IMG/VR virus record: IMGVR_UViG_3300036393_000035
Location: 1 to 41,663 of that record
Source: a virus
Direction: 5' to 3' (one strand)
DNA length: 41,663 nt
Part shown: positions 1 through 7,393 of the stretch, piece after piece
Position numbering within the stretch: position 1 is the stretch's first letter
Layout of the letters: the number at the start of each line of letters is the position of its first letter
Made by a program: the position numbers and the translations under genes
The notes under the pieces: generated by a model
The model's input: the letters and a program-made list of their open reading frames with translations, nothing else
What the model was told of the DNA's origin: nothing
Database searches by the model: none

Positions 1-609
1 TCATCGGGCTTGCTGTTCAAATCTTCGATCGGACCCAAACAGCTCAAAGTGCGACCCGCAGAACAGGCGGGAGTCGCAGGCAGGTCCGAATGAATCGGCA
101 AGCTTTTCGCGTCTGCAGTTGGTCGTAACAACGGTCTGGCTGTTGGCACGGCGTTCTCGCACGTCGAGAACCCGCCAGAGCGTTTCGCCGCGGAGCTTTA
201 ACGAGTTCTCGCTGTCGAGGCCCACCGTCACGTCGTCGAGAATAAGTAATTCCGACCGCTCCACTTCGCGCCACATGCCGGCCTGTTGATCCCACGGCGC
301 GAAGTTCAGGCGAATCAGGTCTGCGAAACTCAGGAAGAACGGATTCTGAACAGCATCGGCAAAGGCAAGCGCCGCGCAGGTTTTCCCGGTTCCAGTTGGC
401 CCGAGAATCACGAGCGGAAGCCGCTTCCAGCCCGCCAGGATTTCGCCGATCAGGGTTCTCAGAGGTGGCGCGATCTCGTCACGTGATCGTGGTTTGCCAA
501 GCTCGATGCGGCCGGAATAGTCGCCGTTCAAGTTCGGGAAGGTCCGGTAGCCGGGCCGTTTGGGCCCGGCTACCGCCTCAGTGCGTGTAAAGTCCATTCG
601 ATCGGCCAT
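1..609 (-). CDS. DnaC/IstB-like AAA+ ATPase, probable helicase loader
   Basis: A 202-residue AAA+ ATPase of the DnaC/DnaA-like loader type, expected to place the replicative helicase at the element's origin. Visible motifs are a Walker A P-loop GPTGTGKT at about 70-77, Walker B LLILDD at about 121-126, a sensor-1 TVVTTN at about 159-164 and an arginine-finger-like DSRL near 179-182. Length fits short phage and element loaders. The gene starts inside the 3' end of the replication-protein gene (32-bp overlap), so the two are probably translationally coupled and act together in replication initiation. The stop codon is the first triplet of the window. IstB-type transposition helpers share the fold, but there is no transposase here. 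Family confidence is high; the specific loader role is inferred from context. Confidence 0.85.
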   Translation of the reverse strand: MADRMDFTRTEAVAGPKRPGYRTFPNLNGDYSGRIELGKPRSRDEIAPPLRTLIGEILAGWKRLPLVILGPTGTGKTCAALAFADAVQNPFFLSFADLIRLNFAPWDQQAGMWREVERSELLILDDVTVGLDSENSLKLRGETLWRVLDVRERRANSQTVVTTNCRREKLADSFGPACDSRLFCGSHFELFGSDRRFEQQAR

Positions 610-1510
610 TGATGCGTTCGCTCCTTCTGTCCTCGTATGTGCCTTCGAGCAGTCGGTTCAAGGTGTCAGGGCTCAGAAACCAGTCGATGGTTGCTCGCCA
701 ACCGCGGTCGCCGCCTCCGCGACAAAACGTGCTGGCCGCGACGCGTGCCAAAGCCTCATCCACCGACTCACGCCAGCCAGTTTCAGAAGAACGCGTACGA
801 AGCGACTTCACTCGCTTGACTGTCATTTCTCGGCACGGCGTCACGCCATCGATCCCGTTCCACCTGAGAAGCAGTTCGTTCGGATCGAGTGACGGTACGC
901 AAGGCTTGATGCAACCTGCCCTGGGCTCTACGTCGGCGGCGCGAGGCGTAGCCTCTAAGGTTGGGGATAGGGTTAGGACTGGAGGATTCCCAGAACCGTT
1001 CCGCGAACCATTCCCATAATGGTTCCTGGTTTTGGGAATCGTCGTATCCTGTTTCGAGGAATTGTCGACACCGTCTCGACTCCCGATTCGGGGAGGGGTC
1101 GCGGCGACTGCCCCAGGTATTGTCGCCCAGTATTTTGCCGGTGCGCGCGAGCCTTTCCGACCAGGCGCGTAGTGCAGCCAGCCTGCTGCGACTGCTTTGT
1201 TCCTTGCCCGAATGAGCTGGTCGGCTTTTCGCCATCCACACTCCGCCATCAACTGTCCGTTGAAAAAGTTGGGAGGCCGCTCATATCGAAGGGCGTCTTC
1301 CCGAACTACGACGGCAAGCACAAGCAACGCGCCGTCGGCCCCGATTTCGGCTGCTGCGCCACTTTCAAACAAAGCTCTGGCAACGAGCAACGCGTAGCAT
1401 TTCGGCCTCTGCGAGTAACGGGCTGCCGGCGCAACAGCGCTGCCTGGCTCTTCCATGGTGATGCGCACTAAATGACTGCCAGTGATCCCAGACTCGCCCG
1501 TGCTGATCAT
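578..1510 (-). CDS. Putative replication initiation/primosome protein
   Basis: A 310-residue protein. The N-terminal third (about 35-135) looks like a winged-helix replication domain, with a segment reading FNGQLMAECGWRKADQLI that resembles HTH replication proteins. The middle (about 140-210) is polar and low in complexity, a linker. The C-terminus (about 240-295) has an aromatic pattern (WRATIDWFL, then LLEGTY) like the conserved tail found next to DnaC-type loaders in phages and integrative elements. The start codon overlaps the stop of the upstream gene in an ATGA arrangement, and the 3' end overlaps the loader gene. Role by position and tail motif: origin recognition or helicase delivery. 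I do not recognise an exact family. Confidence 0.6.
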   Translation of the reverse strand: MISTGESGITGSHLVRITMEEPGSAVAPAARYSQRPKCYALLVARALFESGAAAEIGADGALLVLAVVVREDALRYERPPNFFNGQLMAECGWRKADQLIRARNKAVAAGWLHYAPGRKGSRAPAKYWATIPGAVAATPPRIGSRDGVDNSSKQDTTIPKTRNHYGNGSRNGSGNPPVLTLSPTLEATPRAADVEPRAGCIKPCVPSLDPNELLLRWNGIDGVTPCREMTVKRVKSLRTRSSETGWRESVDEALARVAASTFCRGGGDRGWRATIDWFLSPDTLNRLLEGTYEDRRSERINGRSNGLYTH

Positions 1511-1803
1511 TGGATCCCTGCCTGGTCAAGCTCGCACTCTGCCGCGTCGAATCCGCGCGTGCTTTTCCGCTGGACTTGGGCGGTTGGTAGCGGCACCGGG
1601 CCAGATAATGCCGCGATGAAAGAGTTGAGCTGCGAGAGCCGTACGTAGCGGCGGCCGCCTACAAGAATCGTTTCGAGGCGGCATCCTCGCACGCCCTTCG
1701 TCCACCGATGGAACGTGCTCACGTGTGGGGGCCTACCGGGACGGATATGACGGCCGGCCTCGGCAAAGCTCAAGAGTGGGTCAGATTCAAGATCGAGACT
1801 CAT
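1507..1803 (-). CDS. DUF1580-like small HTH/excisionase-type protein
   Basis: A 98-residue protein from the ATG at 1803; a longer form could start further upstream, but that extension lacks similarity to anything I know. The core pattern, 'LLSFAEAGRHIRPGRPPHVS', then FHRWTKGVRG, LETILVGGRRYV and a final helix, is a MerR/AlpA-like winged helix of the kind filed as DUF1580, which I know mainly from planctomycetes. Such proteins sit near integrases and may act as excisionase (DNA bending at att) or as a small regulator. Here it lies between the integrase-linked gene and the replication genes and overlaps the next gene by ATGA. The excisionase role is inference. Confidence 0.65.
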   Translation of the reverse strand: MSLDLESDPLLSFAEAGRHIRPGRPPHVSTFHRWTKGVRGCRLETILVGGRRYVRLSQLNSFIAALSGPVPLPTAQVQRKSTRGFDAAECELDQAGIQ

Positions 1804-1913
1804 GGTTTGCTCACGCTTGCTGGTGCCAGCCACAAAGGATGGCTGTGTGCGCGTGAGTAAACCAAACCGCAACGCTTCGCAAAAATCAGGGTGTCCGCCG
1901 GACACCACTGTTT

Positions 1914-2759
1914 TTAGACACGCGCCTTAGCCCGCGCGTACTCCTCATAATTCCGCGCCTGGCGCATCAGGTTTTCGGCTCGACGGCGATCATCGCCCAC
2001 GATTTCTAAAGCGCAATCGAGAATCGCACCGTTCGCCGGCCTCGTCCGCATCAGTCGAAACAACTGTCGGATCTCGTTGCTGTCGGGCTGCCGGAGTTTC
2101 TTTCGGGTGTCCGGTTTGGTGTCCGGTCCGAACGCCCGATTTCCCGCATCCGACTCTGCCGCAGACGCATTTAAAGACGTTCGAATTGAAATGCTGGATC
2201 GCTCGAGAGAATCGATCGACTCGAGGGAAACCGGCAAGTTGATCGGGTCGAACCGCCGTTCCGGGCCAATCTCGCGCCCGGATCGGAGCTCATCGAGCCA
2301 TCCCCATGTGGCGACAATTCGATGAATCGCGATTCGGATTGCGAGACAGTGATGCGCGGGGCCGCCGAGCGCGATCTCAAATCCTGCCTGTTCAGATCCG
2401 GGCGGATAGAGCATGCGCCATAGCTGCGGCGCTAACGTGAGCACGTCGTTGACGCGGATAAACCGCAGCACGAAGTCGTTACTTGCGAGACTTAGGCATT
2501 CGACCGGATCCCCCTTCGACTCGTTCCCTGGGGCGGCCAACGGCGCGCGCACTTCTCGAAGCCGCTCGGCCAGCTCGGCGCTAAGCCCCGCAACGGCCTG
2601 AAGCAATTCGGGGTCGCACAGGTCGAGCAGAGCCCCCCGAGCCGTGGAAAGCTGGGGCGGGCGGGGCGGTCGATTTGCCAAGTTACACCTTTGTAGGCAG
2701 CCATAACCAGATCCAGGCCCTAGCGACGAATCCGTTACTTGTGAAAACGGGGTTATCAA
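1914..2759 (-). CDS. Hypothetical protein coupled to integrase
   Basis: A 281-residue protein that I do not recognise. It begins with TTG at 2759, overlapping the integrase stop codon in a TTGA arrangement, so it is probably translated by re-initiation after the integrase. A second TTG about 25 codons in has a better Shine-Dalgarno (AAGG). The N-terminal half is leucine- and alanine-rich and helical; the C-terminal part (about 215-281) is charged, with a helical segment IRQLFRLMRTRPANGAILD, plausibly DNA-binding. No catalytic motif or membrane segment is seen. Position between integrase and replication genes suggests a role in element maintenance. Confidence 0.5.
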   Translation of the reverse strand: MITPFSQVTDSSLGPGSGYGCLQRCNLANRPPRPPQLSTARGALLDLCDPELLQAVAGLSAELAERLREVRAPLAAPGNESKGDPVECLSLASNDFVLRFIRVNDVLTLAPQLWRMLYPPGSEQAGFEIALGGPAHHCLAIRIAIHRIVATWGWLDELRSGREIGPERRFDPINLPVSLESIDSLERSSISIRTSLNASAAESDAGNRAFGPDTKPDTRKKLRQPDSNEIRQLFRLMRTRPANGAILDCALEIVGDDRRRAENLMRQARNYEEYARAKARV

Positions 2760-3931
2760 CCAATCTGCTTGGCAACTGCTGCCGCCAACGCATCGCTCTT
2801 TTCGGCGTAGATCTGCGTCGTGTCGGCCCGACTATGGCCCAACACCACTTGGGCCGCCTCGAGGCCGAATTCGCGGCGAATCTCGGTTGCTGCCGCATGT
2901 CGCAACTGGTTGGGGTGCCAGGGAGCGATCCCTGCTTTGGCGCAGGCGCGCTCGATCGCCTGGCGATAGCCGGGCGTGCTGTACGAATTGCCTGGGGCTC
3001 GCTTGGGCGTCCGTTTCCGACGGTCCTGCTGCGAGGGCTGAACGGGCGTCTTGCGCCGCTCCCGTAGCTCGCGGCGGCGCCTCCGCTCGCTATCAGCCGG
3101 GCTAAAACAATGTGAGTCGGCGGCGCGGAGGAGATAGGGTCGGAGAATTGCTTGAGCCTTCGGTCCGACGGCAATTCGACGGCCCGCGCCGCGATAAGCG
3201 TTCTTGTGAGTTTTTGGCGAGTAGACCCAGACCTCGTGACTGATATCCAGGTCGGCTGGGGTCAGCGAACAGAGCTCGCCAGGCCGACAACCGAGCAAGC
3301 GTTGTACCCGCACCATGTCCGCGACGATCTCAGACAGGTACGGCAGGGTAGCTTGCAGGTCGGCGTCAGACACTGGCCGCACCACGCCGGGCTCGCGGGC
3401 CGCGGTTCGGCCCTTCCGGAGCCCCTCGACGCGGAGCAGGGCTTCGTGAACGCCCGATGGGACGAGTTCTTCGACGACGCCGTGCCGGAAGGCCCGCTTG
3501 ATGATCCACACCAGGGAGTTGCAATAGGACCGCGAACAGCCCTGCTCCCTAACGAGATGGTCCTGGATGGCCCGCAGTTTCTTGGGACCGAACTCGGCGG
3601 CCGGCGTCGGCCCGTAAAGGCGACGCAGGGGCCGCAGGGCCGAACGCACGGAATGCAAGTTCTTGTAGTAGCCCTGGGCGAATTTCCAGTAGGTCGCACA
3701 CAACTCGCTCACGGTCATCGCTTCGGGGCTCGCCGCGTCCGTTGGCAGCGACCGACCGGCGGCCAACCATTCTGCCACGGCCCGATCATAAGCGGCCCGG
3801 CTTTCGGCCGAGCCATGGCGTCCGGGCAAGTAGAGGTCACGGCCGCTGAGGGTCACCACACCGCGGCCGGTGGCCCGGTGTAAGCGGTAGGTCGGAACGC
3901 GAGGAGCCGTGCGGAAAATGCGTCGTGTCAT
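2756..3931 (-). CDS. int: Tyrosine recombinase (phage-type integrase)
   Basis: A 391-residue site-specific recombinase. The ATG at 3931 has GGGAGG about 10 nt upstream. An N-terminal arm/core-binding region (about 1-170) is followed by the catalytic domain. Expected catalytic residues are R216 (LLGCRPGEL), K240 or K243 (SPKTHKN), H339 and R344 (HPNQLRHAAAT), H366 (VVLGHS) and the nucleophile Y375 (TQIYAEK). A very basic insert at about 282-316, between the lysine hairpin and the HxxR motif, is typical of integrases I associate with planctomycetes. The gene points away from a tRNA-Val whose 3' end is 126 bp upstream, the usual geometry for a tRNA-targeting integrase. All catalytic residues are present, so it should be active. 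Confidence 0.93.
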   Translation of the reverse strand: MTRRIFRTAPRVPTYRLHRATGRGVVTLSGRDLYLPGRHGSAESRAAYDRAVAEWLAAGRSLPTDAASPEAMTVSELCATYWKFAQGYYKNLHSVRSALRPLRRLYGPTPAAEFGPKKLRAIQDHLVREQGCSRSYCNSLVWIIKRAFRHGVVEELVPSGVHEALLRVEGLRKGRTAAREPGVVRPVSDADLQATLPYLSEIVADMVRVQRLLGCRPGELCSLTPADLDISHEVWVYSPKTHKNAYRGAGRRIAVGPKAQAILRPYLLRAADSHCFSPADSERRRRRELRERRKTPVQPSQQDRRKRTPKRAPGNSYSTPGYRQAIERACAKAGIAPWHPNQLRHAAATEIRREFGLEAAQVVLGHSRADTTQIYAEKSDALAAAVAKQIG

Positions 3932-3956
3932 TGAATGCAAACCTCCCAAAGCTTCA

Positions 3957-4037
3957 CCGAGATCCGGTAAGCTACCGGATCTCGGCGCGGGAAATGGTCT
4001 GCACTGTCCGGAGGACAGGTATCCCTAACTCAGGGAT
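3957..4037. promoter_or_regulatory. Three tandem perfect hairpins between tRNA-Val and integrase
   Basis: Three perfect inverted repeats stand in a row. The first has 13-bp arms CCGAGATCCGGTA / TACCGGATCTCGG at 3957-3969 and 3973-3985 with a 3-nt loop. The second has 6-bp arms CTGTCC / GGACAG at 4004-4009 and 4013-4018. The third has 6-bp arms ATCCCT / AGGGAT at 4021-4026 and 4032-4037. They fill the space between the tRNA 3' end and the integrase start, so they could be att arm sites, an integrase or excisionase operator, or terminators that insulate the integrase from tRNA transcription. Confidence 0.6.
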
Positions 4038-4057
4038 TCAGAACGCTTTACGAAAAG

Positions 4058-4131
4058 TGGGCGATACTGGACTCGAACCAGTGACCCCTACCTTGTCAAG
4101 GTAGTACTCTAACCAACTGAACTAATTGCCT
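4058..4131 (-). tRNA. tRNA-Val (GAC), acceptor stem damaged; likely attachment site
   Basis: Read on the minus strand, the sequence folds as a tRNA. It has an AGTTGGTTAG-type D loop, an anticodon arm CTACC-TTGACAA-GGTAG giving anticodon GAC, and a T arm ACTGG-TTCGAGT-CCAGT. The discriminator is A and no CCA is encoded. The 3' acceptor half is ATCGCCC, but the 5' half reads AGGCAAT instead of the expected GGGCGAT, leaving two mismatches (1:72 and 5:68). The D stem is also weak. The 3' end faces the integrase, as expected for an att site in the tRNA 3' half. It may be functional, a decayed copy, or an element-borne copy. Confidence 0.75.
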
Positions 4132-4282
4132 TTACGGTCGCCGTCATCGATGCGGAACGGGTGGCCATTAGTTACAGAGACTAATCGCCTTCCCGATTCT
4201 TGCCTGCGGCCGAGACAGGCTTTAGAACGGGGCGTTCGCGGCGACGAATCACCGCGGTTAGTTGCCCTCTGGGAGGTGCTGT

Positions 4283-4756
4283 ATGGCACAGTTTTTTGTG
4301 AAGCTCGGCGGGAAGGTTTTTGGCCCCGCGAGCTCGGCCGACTTGCGGGCGATGGCGGCCGACGGCCGCGTGCAAAGAGACACGCTCATTAGCGCGAGCG
4401 CGGCCGGCCCATGGCGGACCGCGGAAAGAGTCCGAGGCCTGTTTCCCGAGACGGCCTCGATCGCCGAGCTACCGGTCGCAGCGACTCCCGCACCGGTGGC
4501 GGTTCACGTTGTCGCTCAGGCGCCCATGGTGCAAACGATTCAAGCGACCGGCAAAGTTTGGAAGGCCGTGATCCTGATGGGCACCCTGCTCACGATCGCC
4601 TCGGCCGTCGTCTTCGGCCTTTCCTTCGCCCTCATTGAGCCAGGCTCCGCTTCCGGTGCGACGGGAGCCGTGGCCGGACTAGCGTGCCTAGGCACCTTCG
4701 TTGGCCTATTCACGTTCATCCTCGGCCGGATTGGCGCGTGGTGGTTCCACGGCTAG
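4283..4756 (+). CDS. GYF_2-domain membrane protein
   Basis: A 157-residue protein from the ATG at 4283, preceded by GGGAGG at 4271-4276. Residues about 2-52 match the GYF_2 pattern: a start FFVKLGGKVFGP, then ADLRAMAADGRV and a tryptophan followed by an RVRGLF end. This small domain binds proline-rich or peptide ligands and in planctomycetes is often fused to membrane segments. After a proline/alanine linker (about 60-85) come two hydrophobic segments at about 92-115 and 125-150, so the domain is probably cytoplasmic on a two-helix anchor. It is convergent with the next minus-strand gene, the two stop codons overlapping at 4753-4756. It could be a host gene or a moron between the tRNA and the tail module. 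Confidence 0.75.
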   Translation: MAQFFVKLGGKVFGPASSADLRAMAADGRVQRDTLISASAAGPWRTAERVRGLFPETASIAELPVAATPAPVAVHVVAQAPMVQTIQATGKVWKAVILMGTLLTIASAVVFGLSFALIEPGSASGATGAVAGLACLGTFVGLFTFILGRIGAWWFHG

Positions 4757-4962
4757 ACGGCGATCTCGTCGTAGAGCTGTTCGCTCGGTTGGGCCCGCAC
4801 GTCGTCGAGCAGGGCCAGGCCGCGGCCGATCGACGCGTGATGCTTGATCGCTAGCAGCTCGTCGCGCGGGTCTTTGGGCTCGCGCAGGCGGGTCGACCGC
4901 CGTTTGAGCAGCTCGTCGGTCAGGCCCTCGATCAGCTCGAAAAGTTGGGCAGCGCGGTGCAT
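4753..4962 (-). CDS. Small hypothetical protein
   Basis: A 69-residue charged helical protein from the ATG at 4962, with GGGAGA about 6 nt upstream. It opens MHRAAQLFELIEGLTDELLK, rich in leucine heptads. I do not recognise a family and see no cysteine motif or membrane segment. It is the last leftward gene before the plus-strand GYF gene and is separated from the tail operon by a plus-strand cassette, so it needs its own promoter or readthrough. A shorter or non-coding interpretation is possible, but the ribosome-binding site and codon pattern favour a real gene. Confidence 0.5.
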   Translation of the reverse strand: MHRAAQLFELIEGLTDELLKRRSTRLREPKDPRDELLAIKHHASIGRGLALLDDVRAQPSEQLYDEIAV

Positions 4963-5138
4963 CGGCTGTCTCCCGGCAGGGCTGTACACTACTCCGTTCA
5001 GTATAGGAGGGCCGCGAGCCGAAACGGTTCGTCCTGGGGCCGGCCGGGTACCATTCGGGGTGCCGCGATCCCTGCTGCCGCGGCGTGCGTCATTGCAGAC
5101 GCACGCCGCGGCGATCGCTCCCTGGAGGCCCTCGCCCA

Positions 5139-5228
5139 ATGCTGAGCTGGTTCGATGGATTTGTGATCGTGGTGGTGGCGCTGCTCGGCGTCGTCGCCGT
5201 AGCCGTGTGGGCCGAGAAACGGCGATGA
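5139..5228 (+). CDS. 29-residue single-span membrane peptide
   Basis: An ATG at 5139, with TGGAGG at 5123-5128, opens a 29-codon frame. It encodes a short amphipathic start (MLSWFDGF), one long hydrophobic run rich in Val, Ala and Leu (about 9-24) and a basic end (EKRR). Its TGA overlaps the ATG of the Tat-signal protein (ATGA at 5225-5228), which supports translation and coupling. The shape, one membrane span with a positively charged tail, fits a small membrane adaptor, an antiholin-like peptide or a leader peptide for the downstream exported protein. No family is recognised. Confidence 0.55.
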   Translation: MLSWFDGFVIVVVALLGVVAVAVWAEKRR

Positions 5229-5485
5229 AGCGTCGCACGTTCTTCAAGGCGATCGCGGGGGCGTTTGCCGGCGCAGCCGTCGGCAAGCTGCCGGCGTTGC
5301 CGTCGCCGGCGACAACGGTTCCCGCGGCCGGCCTCATGACACGCAACCACCTACGATCGCTGCAGATTCGCAAGTCGATCTGCCTGGTGAAGGTGCCCGA
5401 GGAGCTGCTCGGCGACACCGTGTGCGACCTGAAAAGCTTCGTCGCCGTGCAGATGAGCACGCAGTTTGACCGAGGGTTTCTATGA
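5225..5485 (+). CDS. Small Tat-signal exported protein
   Basis: An 86-residue protein whose N-terminus is a classic twin-arginine signal: MKRRTFFKAIAG, then an alanine/glycine-rich hydrophobic stretch to about 28, then a proline-rich spacer. The mature part is only about 50 residues and has a cysteine at residues 53 and 67. The start codon overlaps the stop of the 29-residue peptide, and its stop overlaps the next ATG, so three plus-strand genes form a coupled mini-operon. Function unknown. A folded, Tat-exported small protein in a prophage suggests a moron acting at the cell envelope. Confidence 0.6.
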   Translation: MKRRTFFKAIAGAFAGAAVGKLPALPSPATTVPAAGLMTRNHLRSLQIRKSICLVKVPEELLGDTVCDLKSFVAVQMSTQFDRGFL

Positions 5486-5853
5486 GCCACAGCGAAAGCG
5501 AAGCTGCGCGGCGGGCGATCGAAGAGTTTTTGGCGGGCGTCGGGCCGGCGGCCGAAGTGTTCCGCGCACGGCTGGCAAACTCTGGGCAGTGGCTGGACCG
5601 GGCCAATGCGCTCTGCGACGTGACGATCTCGATCCGCCCTCGCAAGCCGAACGCGCCCGGCTACACGCTGAGCTTCACCACGATCGATCTCACCTGCCAG
5701 GTGAGCGAACCGCCCAGGATCGACATGCCGGAGCCCACGTCGCGTGGCCTGATGTTGCCCGAGCCGCCGCGGTCGATCGACTTGCACTGCGAGTTTCTCA
5801 CGCCGACGGCTCGGTGCGTGGTTGCTCCGAACGATACGGCCACCAGCGATTAG
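5482..5853 (+). CDS. Hypothetical protein, last gene of plus-strand cassette
   Basis: A 123-residue protein starting in an ATGA overlap with the Tat-signal gene. The N-terminal half (about 1-40) is helical and charged. The middle (about 45-75) has alternating beta-like hydrophobics (DVTISIRP, then GYTLSFTTIDLTC). The C-terminal third is proline-rich, with two further cysteines. No family recognised. Its 3' end overlaps the convergent minus-strand tail-operon gene by 56 bp, so the two transcripts are antisense over that stretch. Coupling to the two preceding genes implies a shared envelope-related role. Confidence 0.55.
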   Translation: MSHSESEAARRAIEEFLAGVGPAAEVFRARLANSGQWLDRANALCDVTISIRPRKPNAPGYTLSFTTIDLTCQVSEPPRIDMPEPTSRGLMLPEPPRSIDLHCEFLTPTARCVVAPNDTATSD

Positions 5854-6061
5854 CCGTCGCCTGTCGCTGCTGGCAGCCGGGGCATTTCCAGCGGACGCCG
5901 ACCGCACGGAGCGCTTTGGCGATCGTGTCGCCGAGGCCGCGGCTCCCCTGCTTCGCTTCGCACTGGGTGACCGGCCGGCCAGGTCGTTTGCGGATACGGC
6001 CGCAGGCACGGCACTCTGCACTCCCATCGGCGCGCTCTCGCCACTCGCAAGACAGGCTCAT
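5798..6061 (-). CDS. Small CxxC zinc-ribbon-like phage protein
   Basis: An 87-residue protein with cysteine pairs CRAC (about 17-20) and CPGC (about 60-63). Between them is GLGDTIAKALRAVGV (about 42-56), then a basic aromatic end with NRWWPYR. This layout (GLGD, then a KALRAVG-like helix, CxxC, RQ and an N-R-W/L-P-aromatic) recurs in small phage proteins encoded just after tail genes. No enzymatic role is known to me. Its ATG overlaps the stop of the preceding tail gene (TGATG), so it is the terminal cistron of the late operon. Structural zinc binding is inference. Confidence 0.6.
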   Translation of the reverse strand: MSLSCEWRERADGSAECRACGRIRKRPGRPVTQCEAKQGSRGLGDTIAKALRAVGVRWKCPGCQQRQATANRWWPYRSEQPRTEPSA

Positions 6062-7017
6062 CAGGCAAAGCCCTTCACCGTCATGGTGAGCGTGTCGAAG
6101 CCCGCCCCGTTGTCGTAAAACATGAACACCTCGTCCTCGTCGAGGGTGCAGTCGTAGCGATCGTTGTTGTTCGAGTAGGGGTAGTCATTCAGAAACGGCG
6201 TGTTCGGACCGCCCCAAAAGTTCCCCGAAGTAGTGAAAGTGATCGACCAACGCGGATTGCTCAGTGATGCGGCCGAGCCCGTGCCATCGAAAGAAAGGCT
6301 CATGCTCGTGACATCGCAGATCGCCGGGTCGAGATCGATCCGCCACGTGCAGCTGGCGTAGGGAGTGAGCTCGTATAGGCCGATCAGGTCGGCACCGCAC
6401 GGATTGGGGTTCACCGGGAAGGGCGAGTAGGTGTGGATGTCGAGCTCGATCGTGGAGTAGGTGCGCCGCTGCGAGACCACGCACCAATCGAGCTCGCACT
6501 CGTTGCCGCTGTCGGCGCCGGTCGCGTGGAAGCGGATGCGGACCTTGCCCAGGCTGGTGTAGTGGGCGGTGCTCAGGCCTAGGCTGCGCGTGGCAAAGAG
6601 AGCCCCAACATCGAAGTCAGTCGAACTGTCGGAGAGTTGGTCCCAGCTCGAGCTGCCCCAGTTCCACGCGTAGATGTCGATCGAGCTGCTGCCGGTGCCC
6701 GTGACGCGCCCGTTGCATTGCACCTCGCCGACCTGCGGGAACGCGCCCAAGTCGTACTCGATGTAGAAGTCGATCGTGCCGCCACTCTCTTCGACGCGGT
6801 AGTAGCCAGAGAACCCACGATGCAGGTTTCCGACCGTGCCGCCAGCGTGCGTGCCGGTGGTGATCGTGATCGACGTGGCCGGCTTGTAGCCACACATGCA
6901 GGCCGGCTGTGGTTCGGGCGGGGTAGTGCCACCGCAGCAACGGCAGCCTGGCGAGAAGCGGCCGCGACGGTGGCGACGATACGAACGCGGCAACCAGAGG
7001 TTCGGGCGGAAGATCAC
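6061..7017 (-). CDS. Putative distal tail/receptor-binding protein
   Basis: A 318-residue protein starting with GTG at 7017, four bases after the upstream stop. A basic N-terminus (about 1-25) is followed by a short cysteine cluster (CRCCGG, then CMCG at about 26-43). A long region rich in Ser, Thr, Gly, Tyr and Trp with beta-strand spacing then runs to the end, with paired cysteines. The composition fits a beta-sandwich adhesion module or lectin-like head. Position at the end of the tail genes and lack of enzyme motifs suggest a tail-tip or fibre component. No named family recognised; carbohydrate binding is a guess. Confidence 0.5.
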   Translation of the reverse strand: MIFRPNLWLPRSYRRHRRGRFSPGCRCCGGTTPPEPQPACMCGYKPATSITITTGTHAGGTVGNLHRGFSGYYRVEESGGTIDFYIEYDLGAFPQVGEVQCNGRVTGTGSSSIDIYAWNWGSSSWDQLSDSSTDFDVGALFATRSLGLSTAHYTSLGKVRIRFHATGADSGNECELDWCVVSQRRTYSTIELDIHTYSPFPVNPNPCGADLIGLYELTPYASCTWRIDLDPAICDVTSMSLSFDGTGSAASLSNPRWSITFTTSGNFWGGPNTPFLNDYPYSNNNDRYDCTLDEDEVFMFYDNGAGFDTLTMTVKGFA

Positions 7018-7021
7018 GCGG

Positions 7022-7390
7022 CTATTCCTCCGACGGACCGCAAGCGGCCGAAGTAACCTGCCAATAGCCGTTGATCCGCTGGCAGATGACGTAGCTGCCG
7101 CCCGTGATTTCGCCGGCGGCGTTCTCCATCATGCGGCCGCTGTAGACGGTGACCGGCTCCCCGTCTTCCTCTTCGCCGGGGGCCCCGATCTGGATCTTGC
7201 CCGTCGCGCTATCGCCCGGCGTGCTGGTGAGCGTTTGCCCCGAGTCGAGCTTGACGAGGATGGCGCGGGCGGCGCTTGGGTCATAGCGAATGGCCGGCCG
7301 CGCATCGCCGCTCTTCGGGCGGCCGCGCCACCAGGCGATCAGCTCGCGGAGAATGCGGATGCTGGCGGCGTCGAGGGTGAAGCCTGACAT
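7022..7390 (-). CDS. Small tail-associated hypothetical protein
   Basis: A 122-residue protein with an N-terminal helix holding a tryptophan pair (LRELIAWWRGRP, about 14-25). A beta-rich domain follows (AILVKLDSGQTL, then GEPVTVYSG and GSYVICQRINGYWQV). The second half resembles a small OB- or SH3-like barrel. It sits between the distal tail protein and the 282-residue tail protein with 3-4 bp spacings, so it is co-translated with them and probably part of the baseplate or tip. No family recognised. Confidence 0.5.
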   Translation of the reverse strand: MSGFTLDAASIRILRELIAWWRGRPKSGDARPAIRYDPSAARAILVKLDSGQTLTSTPGDSATGKIQIGAPGEEEDGEPVTVYSGRMMENAAGEITGGSYVICQRINGYWQVTSAACGPSEE

Positions 7391-7393
7391 GAG

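Noticed and set aside
1-3949. IS21-like element (IstB-like ATPase near a recombinase)
   Set aside because: No IstA transposase or terminal inverted repeats; the recombinase is a tyrosine integrase and the ATPase sits with a replication protein.
4983-5010. Possible plus-strand promoter (TGTACACT...AGTATAGGAGG) before the moron-like cassette
   Set aside because: A TATA-like box is present but no good -35 at proper distance; too weak to list as a feature.
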